64,000 nt of DNA, taken from positions 26,006 to 90,005 of the forward strand of contig CAXYYO010000010.1 of assembly GCA_964293305.1 (NCBI GenBank). Reading direction: 5' to 3'. The position numbers and the translations under genes are program-made. Shown here one piece after another: positions 27,564-35,805 of this stretch. Positions within the stretch are counted from its first letter, which is position 1. Each line of letters opens with the position of its first letter. The notes under the pieces were generated by a model that saw only the letters and a list, made by a program, of their open reading frames with translations, searched no databases and was not told where the DNA came from. This DNA is from CALAGJ01 sp964293305. GTDB taxonomy: Bacteria; Bacteroidota; Bacteroidia; Chitinophagales; Chitinophagaceae.

Positions 27564-28514
27564 ATGGGTCCACAAGTAAAAATATTTTCCGGCACAGGGT
27601 CACAAGACCTTACAGCTAAGATTGCATCCTGTTATGGTTCAGTACAAGGAAAAGTAAATATCCAGAAATTTAGTGATGGGGAGTTTCAACCTGTGTTTCT
27701 TGAAAGCATCAGGGGAGATTATGTTTTTTTAGTGCAAAGCACATTTGCCCCCACTGAAAATTTAATGGAACTGTTGTTAATGATTGATGCAGTAAAAAGA
27801 GCCAGTGCTTATAAAATTATTGCTGTTATTCCTTACTACGGTTTTGCCCGTCAGGATAGAAAAGACAAACCACGAGTAGCCATTGGTGCAAAATTGGTGG
27901 CCACACTATTAGAAGCCGCCGGAGCCAATCGTGTAATAACCATGGATTTGCACGCTCCTCAAATACAGGCATTCTTCGATATTCCGATGGATCACCTAGA
28001 TAGTTCAGCTATCTTTATTCCCTACATACAAAACCTAAAGCTTGAAAACCTTACTTTTGCGGCCCCTGATGTGGGTAGTACCAACAGAGTGAGGGAAATA
28101 GCCAGTTATTTCAGTGCAGAAATGGTTATCTGCGATAAGCACAGAAAGCGTGCAAATGAGATAGCTAGTATGGTAGTAATTGGAGATGTAAAAGATAGAA
28201 ACGTAGTACTGATAGATGATATTTGTGATACGGGAGGCACTTTAGCAAAATCAGCAGCATTGCTGAAAGAGAAAGGTGCTAAAACAGTGAGAGCTATGTG
28301 CACACATCCTGTACTCAGTGGAAAAGCATACGAAAATATCGAAAACAGTGTGCTAGAAGAATTGGTGGTTTGTGATACCATACCGCTAAGGCAACAAAGC
28401 AAAAAAATAAAGGTACTAAGCGTTGCAGATTTATTTGCCATTGCTATACGCAATGCTCACGAAAATAAGAGTATAACCAGTCTCTTTATACACTCTCAAC
28501 TGCGCAATAAGTAA
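27564..28514 (+). CDS. prs: Ribose-phosphate pyrophosphokinase
   Basis: The enzyme makes PRPP from ribose-5-phosphate and ATP for nucleotide, histidine, tryptophan and NAD synthesis. The 316-residue protein has the flexible-loop YYGFARQDRKDKPR motif (~91-105), MDLHAPQIQAFFDIPMDHL and the PRPP-binding loop VLIDDICDTGGTLAKSA (~218-234). Length is typical. It heads the conserved prs-rplY-pth block, with rplY 23 bp downstream. Confidence 0.96.
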   Translation: MGPQVKIFSGTGSQDLTAKIASCYGSVQGKVNIQKFSDGEFQPVFLESIRGDYVFLVQSTFAPTENLMELLLMIDAVKRASAYKIIAVIPYYGFARQDRKDKPRVAIGAKLVATLLEAAGANRVITMDLHAPQIQAFFDIPMDHLDSSAIFIPYIQNLKLENLTFAAPDVGSTNRVREIASYFSAEMVICDKHRKRANEIASMVVIGDVKDRNVVLIDDICDTGGTLAKSAALLKEKGAKTVRAMCTHPVLSGKAYENIENSVLEELVVCDTIPLRQQSKKIKVLSVADLFAIAIRNAHENKSITSLFIHSQLRNK

Positions 28515-28537
28515 GTATTTAAAAAACATATATAAAA

Positions 28538-29140
28538 ATGAAGACAATTACAATCGAAGGTCACCTGAGGACCGAAGCAGGCAAAAAAGCCACCCGCCAG
28601 CTACGCTCTCTGGGTAATGTGCCAGGTGTAATTTACGGGGGTGCAGAGGAAGTAAATTTTTATTCTTCTGCTGCTGATTTAAAGCCTGTAGTTTATACAT
28701 CAGCATTCCAGATAGTGGAAATGAGTGTTAATGGAAAAAAACACAAATGTATTCTAAAAGACATGCAGTTTGACAAAGTTTCTGATGCATTGATACATGT
28801 GGACTTTTTAGAATTAGTTGACGATAAAAAAGTAGTAGCCAACCTGCCACTTAAATTTAATGGTAACTCTATTGGGGTTAAAAATGGTGGACGCTTTGTA
28901 GCAAAAATGAATTCTCTAAAAGTTAAGGTATTACCAAAATATTTGAAGGAAACAATTGATGTTGACATTACAAATTTAGAAGTGAATGGTAATATACGGG
29001 TGGAAGATGTACCTGTAGAAAATATGGAAGTGATGAATTCACCCCGTATTCCTGTAGCATCTGTAGTAATGACAAGACAGTTAAAACAAGAAGAAGCTGC
29101 GGCACCTGCTGCCGGTAAAGGAGCTGCTGGAAAGAAATAG
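28538..29140 (+). CDS. rplY: 50S ribosomal protein L25 (CTC family)
   Basis: The 200-residue protein binds 5S rRNA in the large subunit. The N-terminal L25 domain (residues 1-90) shows EGHLRTEAGKKATRQLRSLGNVPGVIYGG, and the C-terminal TL5-type beta domain (~95-180) includes VANLPLKFNGNSIGVKNGG and DVDITNLEVNGNIRVEDV. The tail is Ala/Gly/Lys-rich. It is the long form common outside enterobacteria, placed as usual between prs and pth. Confidence 0.95.
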   Translation: MKTITIEGHLRTEAGKKATRQLRSLGNVPGVIYGGAEEVNFYSSAADLKPVVYTSAFQIVEMSVNGKKHKCILKDMQFDKVSDALIHVDFLELVDDKKVVANLPLKFNGNSIGVKNGGRFVAKMNSLKVKVLPKYLKETIDVDITNLEVNGNIRVEDVPVENMEVMNSPRIPVASVVMTRQLKQEEAAAPAAGKGAAGKK

Positions 29141-29159
29141 TCCTTTAATTTATTATTTG

Positions 29160-29240
29160 ACTGTACCGTTTTATTGCTGCTAATCTTTTTCAATAGCTTG
29201 TAAAGATTTTCCGAGTGGCATATCACGGTACAGTTTTTTA
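29160..29240 (+). ncRNA. Structured element between rplY and pth, terminator or leader RNA
   Basis: A perfect 10-bp inverted repeat, ACTGTACCGT (29160-29169) and ACGGTACAGT (29225-29234), is followed at once by six T residues. The 55-base interior can form a second 7-bp stem (AATCTTT with AAAGATT). This could be a terminator with an enlarged loop, an attenuator upstream of pth, or a small structured RNA. It starts 19 bp after the rplY stop and ends 23 bp before the pth ATG. Confidence 0.45.
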
Positions 29241-29263
29241 TTGTAACGATTGATTGTATAAAC

Positions 29264-29839
29264 ATGAATCGATACCTAATTGTAGGCTTAGGAAATATTG
29301 GATTGCAATATGCACACACACGTCATAACATTGGATTTGATGTGTTGGATGCATTTGTAGCAAAGCATCAAGGCACTTTCTCATCTGGCAGGCTTGCAGA
29401 TAAAGCAGAAATAAAGATCAAAGGCCGCACCGCTATTTGTATTAAACCCACCACATATATGAATTTGAGTGGAAGGGCTTTTAGGTATTGGTTTGATAAG
29501 GAAAAGATTGAGATTGCACAAACGCTTACTATTGTAGATGAACTTGCATTGCCATTATCAAAAATAAGAATAAGAGGTACAGGTAGTGATGGGGGGCATA
29601 ATGGCTTGAAAGATATACAAGCCATTATGGGCACACCAGACTATCCAAAATTGCGTTTTGGCATCGGTAACAACTATTCAAAAGGCATGCAGGCGGACTT
29701 TGTACTGGGTCAATGGTTTCCAGAAGAAAAACCTGTAGTGCTAAAAAAAATACATGCATGTGCAGATATGATAGAAAGTTTTATTTTAGCAGGGATTGAC
29801 ATTACTATGAATCAATACAATAAAATGATATTTGAATAA
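29264..29839 (+). CDS. pth: Peptidyl-tRNA hydrolase
   Basis: Pth releases peptides from tRNA that has dropped off ribosomes. The 191-residue protein has the standard signature: IVGLGNIGLQYAHTRHNIGFDVLD with the catalytic histidine in TRHN, TYMNLSG with the conserved Asn, and DELALP followed by GSDGGHNGLKDI. The C-terminal helix DYPKLRFGIGN is conserved. It follows rplY after a 123-bp gap that contains a potential attenuator. Confidence 0.96.
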   Translation: MNRYLIVGLGNIGLQYAHTRHNIGFDVLDAFVAKHQGTFSSGRLADKAEIKIKGRTAICIKPTTYMNLSGRAFRYWFDKEKIEIAQTLTIVDELALPLSKIRIRGTGSDGGHNGLKDIQAIMGTPDYPKLRFGIGNNYSKGMQADFVLGQWFPEEKPVVLKKIHACADMIESFILAGIDITMNQYNKMIFE

Positions 29840-29919
29840 TATAAACGCATCATCAATTCAACTAGAATAAACATCATCCATATAGCTGAAACACTTATTC
29901 ATCTCAAAATTCCATCACT

Positions 29920-30531
29920 ATGAAGATTTTTTGTGTAGGTAGAAATTATAAGGCACATGCCGAAGAATTACAAAATGAAGTACCCACTGAGCCTGTCATA
30001 TTTATAAAACCCAAATCTGCTTTGGTAAGTCGGTATGCACATTTTTATTATCCCCAGTTTACGAATGAACTTTGTTATGAAGCAGAACTGGTATTGCAAA
30101 TCTGCAAAAATGGAAAATACATCAGTGCGCATAATGGCTGGCAGTATTATAACGCAATAACAGTGGGTATTGATTTTACAGCTCGTGATGTACAAAATGA
30201 ACTAAAGAAAAAAGGCCTACCTTGGGAAAAAGCAAAGGGTTGGGATGGCTCCGCTGCGGTGGGTAGTTTTCAGCAGTTTCCATCTGCAAGATTTAAAAGC
30301 CCTTTTAATTTTCATCTTACAAAAAATGATGAAATGGTACAACAAGCCAGCAGTGAAGAAATGATGTTTTCTTTTGGCAAAATAGTATCTGACATCTCAC
30401 AATATTTTGCACTGAGCATTGGCGACATCATCTTTACAGGCACACCGGCAGGCACCGGTGAGTGTGTTGTGGAAGATGTATTGGAAGGCTACCTCGAAGG
30501 CAATAAAGTATTATCAATAGCAGTAAAATAA
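29920..30531 (+). CDS. Fumarylacetoacetate hydrolase family protein
   Basis: The 203-residue protein belongs to the FAH superfamily, which includes acylpyruvate hydrolases, oxaloacetate decarboxylases and related metal-dependent enzymes. Seen are KIFCVGRNYKAHAEEL at the start, PVIFIKPKSALV, the metal-binding acidic residues in YEAELVLQI, VGIDFTARDVQ, KGWDGSAAVG and IIFTGTPAGTGECVVEDV. The length fits the short acylpyruvase/FAHD1 type. It precedes the E1 fusion gene by 4 bp and is probably co-transcribed with it. Confidence 0.9.
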   Translation: MKIFCVGRNYKAHAEELQNEVPTEPVIFIKPKSALVSRYAHFYYPQFTNELCYEAELVLQICKNGKYISAHNGWQYYNAITVGIDFTARDVQNELKKKGLPWEKAKGWDGSAAVGSFQQFPSARFKSPFNFHLTKNDEMVQQASSEEMMFSFGKIVSDISQYFALSIGDIIFTGTPAGTGECVVEDVLEGYLEGNKVLSIAVK

Positions 30532-30535
30532 ATCA

Positions 30536-32623
30536 GTGACTTTACTAAACAGAATCATCCCGGATAAAGCTACACAAATAAAGGCTTTCAGCCTAATGTG
30601 TATGGCAAAAGCAACCACAGATTTATATGAAAATAACAGAAGTATTTGCAAATATGTACACTCCACTTCCAGAGGGCATGAAGCCATACAAATTGCTACT
30701 GGATTGCAATTACTTCCCTGCGATTTTGTAAGCCCTTATTACAGGGATGAAAGCCTCATGTTGAGTATGGGCTTTGAGCCCTTTGAAATGATGCTTCAAT
30801 TATTGGCAAAAGCCGATGATCCATTTTCCGCAGGAAGATCATATTATAATCATCCATCATCCCGCAGAGCGGATAAACCTACCATCATCCACCAAAGCAG
30901 TGCCACAGGTATGCAGGCCATACCCACAGCAGGTGTTGCTATGGGTATTCAATATATAGAAACGTATATTAAGGAGCAATTACAGAAAGGTACAGATGGC
31001 CAAATGCCGGTAGTAGTTTGCAGCCTGGGTGATAATAGTATGACTGAGGGTGAAGTTAGTGAAGCCCTACAAATGGCATCATTAAAGCAATTGCCCATAA
31101 TTTTTTTAGTACAGGATAATGAATGGGGCATCAGCGTTACTGCGGATGAGGCAAGAGCTGTAAATGCTTACGAAATGGTACAGGGTTTTAAAGGTATTGC
31201 CAAAGTGCAGGTGGATGGCAGTTATTTTGATGAATGTTATCACCATGTATCAAGAGCCATTAACTATGTAAGAGTAGAGAGGAAGCCAATATTGATACAT
31301 GCAAAAGTTCCTTTGCTTGGCCATCATACCAGTGGCGTAAGGAGAGAATTTTACAGAACAGCAGATGACCTCCAACAGCATGGTGCCAGAGACCCATATC
31401 CAATTTACAGAAGCTGGTTGTTAAAAAATGGTTGTACAGAAGAGGAATTAAATATTACTGAAGCTGCGGCTATATCAGCCATTCATATTGCTTTTGAACA
31501 AGCAAAAGCAGCAGCCGACCCTCTGCCACAATCTGTTTTAGACCATGTATTTGCTCCTACACCTATACAATTAGAAACCGGCGACCGTAGCCCTGCAAAT
31601 GCAGAAAAAATAATTATGGTAGATGCAGCCATGCATGCTATTGAAGAAATAATGCTGGAGCATCCTGAAGCTATTGTATATGGGCAAGATGTGGGCAAAA
31701 GATTAGGCGGTGTATTTAGAGAAACCGCAACACTTGGCAGTAAATTCGGAGATCACCGTGTGTTTAATACTGCTATTCAAGAAGCATTTATTGTAGGCTC
31801 TACGGCAGGCATGAGTGCTGTCGGCTTAAAACCGATAGTAGAAGTACAGTTTGGCGATTATATATATCCCGGCATTAATCAGTTGGTATGCGAAGTGGCA
31901 AAGAGTTGCTACCTCACTGCCGGAAAATTTCCTGTAAGTATGATATTGCGGGTACCTGTGGGTGCTTACGGAGGTGGTGGCCCTTACCATAGTGGTTCAG
32001 TAGAATCTACGCTACTTAGTATAAAGGGTATTAAAATATGTTTCCCTTCCAATGCTGCGGATATGAAGGGTTTGATGAAAGCGGCATATTATGACCCTAA
32101 CCCTGTAATCATGCTAGAGCATAAAGGATTATATTGGAGCAAAGTACCCGGCACAGACGAAGCAAAAACAATTGAACCTGCATCAGATTATATACTGCCA
32201 TTGGGCAAAGCCAATATGGTATTGTCTGCATCATCAGACAATATAAACTCTGGCAATTCAATCTGTGTTGTAACTTATGGCATGGGAGTTTATCGTGCAT
32301 TGGCCGCAGCCCCACATTTTCCTGAACAGCTTGATATCATTGACCTTCGTACATTATATCCTTTAGATGAGGAATTTATCTTTAGAACTGTAAAGAAACA
32401 TGGCAAATGCTTGATTATAACAGAAGAACAGCAGACAAATTCATTTGCGGAAGCACTTAGTCACAGAATTTCCAAATCCTGCTTTCAGCATTTGGATGCT
32501 CCGGTACAAGTATTAGGATCACTAGATTTACCGGCTGTGCCAATTAACTTAGTTTTAGAGGAAGCGATGATACCGACAGTGGAAAAAGTAAAATTGCATA
32601 TAGAAAGACTTATAAATTGGTAG
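30536..32623 (+). CDS. 2-oxoacid dehydrogenase E1 component, alpha and beta subunits fused
   Basis: The 695-residue protein decarboxylates 2-oxoacids with TPP in a 2-oxoacid dehydrogenase complex, by resemblance a branched-chain or 2-oxoisovalerate type. The alpha half (~1-330) has FVSPYYRDESLMLSMG, TPTAGVAMGIQY-like core and the TPP motif GDNSMTEGEVSEALQ...QDNEWGIS. The beta half (~355-695) has VYGQDVGKRLGGVFRET, FNTAIQEAFIVGSTAGMSAVGLKPIVEVQFGDY and the PYHSGSVESTL motif. The start is GTG at 30536, coupled to the gene upstream; the next Met is residue 20. Fused E1 proteins are common in Bacteroidota. No E2 or E3 gene is nearby. Confidence 0.9.
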   Translation: MTLLNRIIPDKATQIKAFSLMCMAKATTDLYENNRSICKYVHSTSRGHEAIQIATGLQLLPCDFVSPYYRDESLMLSMGFEPFEMMLQLLAKADDPFSAGRSYYNHPSSRRADKPTIIHQSSATGMQAIPTAGVAMGIQYIETYIKEQLQKGTDGQMPVVVCSLGDNSMTEGEVSEALQMASLKQLPIIFLVQDNEWGISVTADEARAVNAYEMVQGFKGIAKVQVDGSYFDECYHHVSRAINYVRVERKPILIHAKVPLLGHHTSGVRREFYRTADDLQQHGARDPYPIYRSWLLKNGCTEEELNITEAAAISAIHIAFEQAKAAADPLPQSVLDHVFAPTPIQLETGDRSPANAEKIIMVDAAMHAIEEIMLEHPEAIVYGQDVGKRLGGVFRETATLGSKFGDHRVFNTAIQEAFIVGSTAGMSAVGLKPIVEVQFGDYIYPGINQLVCEVAKSCYLTAGKFPVSMILRVPVGAYGGGGPYHSGSVESTLLSIKGIKICFPSNAADMKGLMKAAYYDPNPVIMLEHKGLYWSKVPGTDEAKTIEPASDYILPLGKANMVLSASSDNINSGNSICVVTYGMGVYRALAAAPHFPEQLDIIDLRTLYPLDEEFIFRTVKKHGKCLIITEEQQTNSFAEALSHRISKSCFQHLDAPVQVLGSLDLPAVPINLVLEEAMIPTVEKVKLHIERLINW

Positions 32624-32722
32624 TTTTAGAAAAGGCTACATTTATACTGTAATTACTTTCTTTCAAGAATTAGATTATTTCTAGTTTTTGTCAACTATAT
32701 TTTTTCAAAAAAATGAAATACT

Positions 32723-33223
32723 ATGTCATCATTTACTTGGTCTTCATTTAGTTTAAGAATCCCTGTATTTGCTTCTGTTGAAAAGTTATATTGGTGTATA
32801 GCCACACAGAAAGGGCTGGAGTATTGGTTTTTGCGCAGCAGTATATTCCAGTCAACTATTGGTATGCTTTTACAACAAGAGGATTTTGTATCTGAAGGTG
32901 ATAGCTATACTTGGTTATGGCATGGATGGCCAGATGATGTTGTAGAAAAAGGGAGCATTATAAGTGTAAATCATAAAGATGAAATTATTTTTAGTTTTGG
33001 CCTTGCAGGCAATGTAACTGTTCGACTCATACCCACTGATGCTTATACAATGGTTGAGCTGATACAGGAAGAAATACCCGAGGATGAAGTGGGCCGACGC
33101 CACTGGCATTTAGGCTGTAAAATGGGCTGGACATTTTATCTCACTAACCTCAAATCATTATTGGAAGGTGGTATAGATTTAAGGAATAAAGACGCAGCCA
33201 TACTACAAGTATTAAATGTATAA
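32723..33223 (+). CDS. SRPBCC/AHSA1 domain protein
   Basis: The 166-residue protein looks like an activator-of-Hsp90-ATPase (AHSA1) type START-like domain: FSLRIPVFASVEKLYWCIATQKGLEYWFLRS at the N-terminus, a WLWHGWPDDVVEKGSIISVN strand region, and a C-terminal helix GRRHWHLGCKMGWTFYLTNLKSLLEGGIDLR. Such domains have a hydrophobic ligand pocket. No ligand can be named. The next gene begins 5 bp after the stop, so they are probably co-transcribed. Confidence 0.82.
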   Translation: MSSFTWSSFSLRIPVFASVEKLYWCIATQKGLEYWFLRSSIFQSTIGMLLQQEDFVSEGDSYTWLWHGWPDDVVEKGSIISVNHKDEIIFSFGLAGNVTVRLIPTDAYTMVELIQEEIPEDEVGRRHWHLGCKMGWTFYLTNLKSLLEGGIDLRNKDAAILQVLNV

Positions 33224-33228
33224 AGATT

Positions 33229-33609
33229 ATGGCTTATAATGAGAAAATAGCAAATCGTATCAGAGAAATTATTGCAGCTACACACACAATAACTGAGGAG
33301 AAAAAAATGTTTGCAGGTTTATGTTTTATGGTGGATAACAAAATGTGTGTAGGTGTAAATGAAGAAAGGGTTATGATAAGATTCAATCCAGATTTGCAGG
33401 ATGAAATCATGGAAAGAGAAGGCTGTAGACCAATGGATTTTACGGGTAGGGTAATGCGGGGCTATGTATTTGTAAGTCTTGATGTACTGCAAACAAAAAA
33501 ACAGCTCAATGAGTGGATACAAATTGCCTTAGCTTTTAATCCATTTGCAAAGTCTTCCAAAAAATCAAAACAGGAAGCACCAACTGGAAAGAGGAGGGGT
33601 GGCAACTGA
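33229..33609 (+). CDS. TfoX/Sxy N-terminal domain protein
   Basis: The 126-residue protein matches the TfoX N-terminal domain: RIREIIAATHTITEEKKMFAGLCFMVDNKMCVGVNEERVMIRFNP, then MDFTGRVMRGYVFVS. The tail is basic (KSSKKSKQEAPTGKRRGGN). TfoX/Sxy regulates competence in Gammaproteobacteria, but stand-alone N-domain proteins in Bacteroidota have no established role. It lacks the TfoX C-terminal domain. It lies 5 bp after the SRPBCC gene. Confidence 0.88.
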   Translation: MAYNEKIANRIREIIAATHTITEEKKMFAGLCFMVDNKMCVGVNEERVMIRFNPDLQDEIMEREGCRPMDFTGRVMRGYVFVSLDVLQTKKQLNEWIQIALAFNPFAKSSKKSKQEAPTGKRRGGN

Positions 33610-33662
33610 TTAAACATGCATCTTATACCATTATTCAAAACTAATCACTGTAAGCTATCACC

Positions 33663-33670
33663 TATATTTG
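33663..33670 (+). promoter_or_regulatory. -7 element of mdh
   Basis: TATATTTG matches TAnnTTTG exactly, 35 bp before the ATG. The -33 box is not clear. Confidence 0.5.
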
Positions 33671-33705
33671 CGGCCATTCTTTTATAACATCAAAAAATAT
33701 TTTAA

Positions 33706-34635
33706 ATGAAAGTAACGGTTGTAGGTGCAGGTGCTGTAGGTGCTACTTGTGCTGATAATATTGCCCGCAAAGAATTAGTTTCGGAATTAGTTTTATTAGA
33801 CATTAAAGAAGGTTTTGCAGAGGGAAAAGCCCAGGATATGATGCAGACCGCAGCCCTATTGGGTTTTGACACACGTATATCCGGCAGTACCAATGACTAT
33901 AGCAAAACTGCAGATAGTGATGTAGTGGTTATAACAAGCGGCATACCCCGTAAACCCGGTATGACCCGTGAAGAACTTATTGGCACTAATGCGGGGATAG
34001 TAAAAGGTGTATGTGAGAACATTCTAAAATATTCTCCAAATGCCATCATCATCATCATTAGTAATCCCATGGATACTATGACCTATCTGGCACTTACCAG
34101 CACAGGTTTGCCTAAAAACAGAATAATTGGCATGGGTGGTATACTCGATAGCAGCCGTTTTAAATATCAGCTAAGCCAGCACCTTAATTGTGCTCCTGCT
34201 GATCTGAATGCTGTAGTAGTTGGTGGTCATGGTGATACTACTATGATTCCACTTATTCGTATGGCTACATGGAATAGTGCACCTGTTACAAATTTTCTGA
34301 GCCAAGAGCAGCAGGATAAAATTGTAAAAGATACGATGGTAGGAGGTGCTACCCTTACAGGATTGCTAGGCACTTCTGCATGGTATGCACCAGGTGCTGC
34401 CGGTGCAGCATTAGTAGAAAGCATTATTAGGGATGAAAAGAAACTGTTTACTTGCTGTGTGGCTTTGGATGGTGAATATGGTCATACAGATATTTGTATG
34501 GGTGTACCGGTGGTAATAGGCCGCAATGGATGGGAAAAAATTGTGGACTTCCAACTGAACGAAACCGAACAAGCTGAATTTAATAAAAGTGCAGCAGCGG
34601 TGCGCAGCATGAATGATGTACTGAAAACATTATAA
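33706..34635 (+). CDS. mdh: Malate dehydrogenase
   Basis: The enzyme oxidises malate to oxaloacetate with NAD in the TCA cycle. The 309-residue protein is of the LDH-like MDH group: Rossmann motif VVGAGAVGATCADNIA, NAD-ribose-binding aspartate in LLDIKEGFAEGKAQDM, ITSGIPRKPGMTREELI with the substrate arginines, ISNPMDTMTY and the catalytic histidine in VVVGGHGDTTMIP. The substrate-specificity loop arginines (PRKPGMTR) favour malate over lactate. It has its own promoter and is followed by a strong terminator. Confidence 0.95.
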   Translation: MKVTVVGAGAVGATCADNIARKELVSELVLLDIKEGFAEGKAQDMMQTAALLGFDTRISGSTNDYSKTADSDVVVITSGIPRKPGMTREELIGTNAGIVKGVCENILKYSPNAIIIIISNPMDTMTYLALTSTGLPKNRIIGMGGILDSSRFKYQLSQHLNCAPADLNAVVVGGHGDTTMIPLIRMATWNSAPVTNFLSQEQQDKIVKDTMVGGATLTGLLGTSAWYAPGAAGAALVESIIRDEKKLFTCCVALDGEYGHTDICMGVPVVIGRNGWEKIVDFQLNETEQAEFNKSAAAVRSMNDVLKTL

Positions 34636-34649
34636 AATTTTTTCTGTTC

Positions 34650-34681
34650 AAAAAAGACCGCTCATTTGAGCGGTCTTTTTT
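34650..34681 (+). terminator. Rho-independent terminator of mdh
   Basis: AAAAAGACCGCTC (34651-34663) and GAGCGGTCTTTTT (34668-34680) form a perfect 13-bp stem with an ATTT loop, ending in T residues. It starts about 15 bp after the mdh stop. Confidence 0.93.
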
Positions 34682-34917
34682 ATGCATAAACAGGTGCAGC
34701 AAGCCGGTGTACCAAAAAACAAAAATCAGCGTGAAGGATAGAAATGGAGAGCTAGAAGATGTTGTTTTGTGTAATAAGTATTCTCCCATTTGGAATATCT
34801 TACACCAAGTTGTAAACCTCAATATTTCCTATAAGTGTATGAATTTCATCCTTACAAAAAAGATTCAGCGTATTTTGAATGGTTATATAGATTGACTCAA
34901 AAAATAAAATATTAGAT

Positions 34918-35406
34918 ATGTCACAGAATTTAATACCTGCGCTTTACAGCAATTTTGATTTTTTTTATGACCTCTACATGCATCCAAAAGTCAATAGATA
35001 TTTACTCTACGATATAATGCCACAGGACGAATTCAAAACAATTTATGAAAAGCTTATTGCCGAGCAAGTATTGTATCGCTATGTTGAAAATGAAGAAGAT
35101 TTAGGCATGTGCAAACTCATTTTTCAGAAACACAGAAACAGTCATATCATCTATTTAGGAGGTGTAGCCATAGATCCACAGCATGCAGGCAAAGGTGCAG
35201 GATATAGAATGATGCTAGCAGTGCAGGAATTTGCTAAACAGCACCAGCGAAAAAGAATAGAGCTTTCAGTAGCTACTGAAAATCTTGCAGCCATCGGTCT
35301 CTATAAAAAAGCAGGGTTTCTAGAAGAAGGTATTTTTAGAAAGTTTTCTTGGCTAAAAGCCTCAGATGAATATTTAGATGAAATGATGATGGCATGGATG
35401 TACTAA
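34918..35406 (+). CDS. GNAT family N-acetyltransferase
   Basis: The 162-residue protein is a GCN5-related acetyltransferase. The acetyl-CoA-binding motif A is visible as YLGGVAIDPQHAGKGAGYRMMLAVQEFA (R/Q-x-x-G-x-G/A pattern), followed by RIELSVATENLAAIGLYKKAGFLEEGIFRK, the usual C-terminal strand and helix with the asparagine and tyrosine. The acceptor amine is unknown. It stands alone; 282 bp of gene-free sequence lies upstream, with the mdh terminator at its start. Confidence 0.9.
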   Translation: MSQNLIPALYSNFDFFYDLYMHPKVNRYLLYDIMPQDEFKTIYEKLIAEQVLYRYVENEEDLGMCKLIFQKHRNSHIIYLGGVAIDPQHAGKGAGYRMMLAVQEFAKQHQRKRIELSVATENLAAIGLYKKAGFLEEGIFRKFSWLKASDEYLDEMMMAWMY

Positions 35407-35805
35407 TGTAAGTTTATACACAACATTTGTATTTCAAAGCTTCTGCGGTTTAGTTTTAAAAAGCTAGATGATGTTAGAATTTGTGGTAGCGATTAGACCC
35501 AGCATTTACGGTTGAAATTTATGACAACGTCAACTGCAAAATCTGAGTTAAACAGAATGTCATAAACAACCCGTTTTTCACATTAAAGTCAGTATTAATA
35601 ATAATCGTTTAGCGTCGAAAAATCCTTTGTTTAGCATAAGAAATGAAATCATTTTCGAATGCTCCAAAATCTGATTATTGGAAAAATAATTCCTGTTTCG
35701 GGAAAAAACGGTTTTTTTGTATCCGTAAAAAGTATAAACCTCATTAAAGGTACATATGCAGTTGCTCTGTTCAGCGGGGACACTAAATTGCATGCAAAGT
35801 CCAAT
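35407..35805 (+). other. Upstream region of the response regulator gene
   Basis: These 399 bp hold no convincing gene. An in-frame extension of the regulator (49 codons from 35659) has no domain resemblance and ends just before the receiver domain. No good sigma-54 (GG-N10-GC) site was found. Confidence 0.5.

Noticed and set aside
35659..35805. N-terminal extension of the sigma-54 regulator
   Set aside because: The receiver domain starts right after the ATG at 35806 and the extension shows no domain features.
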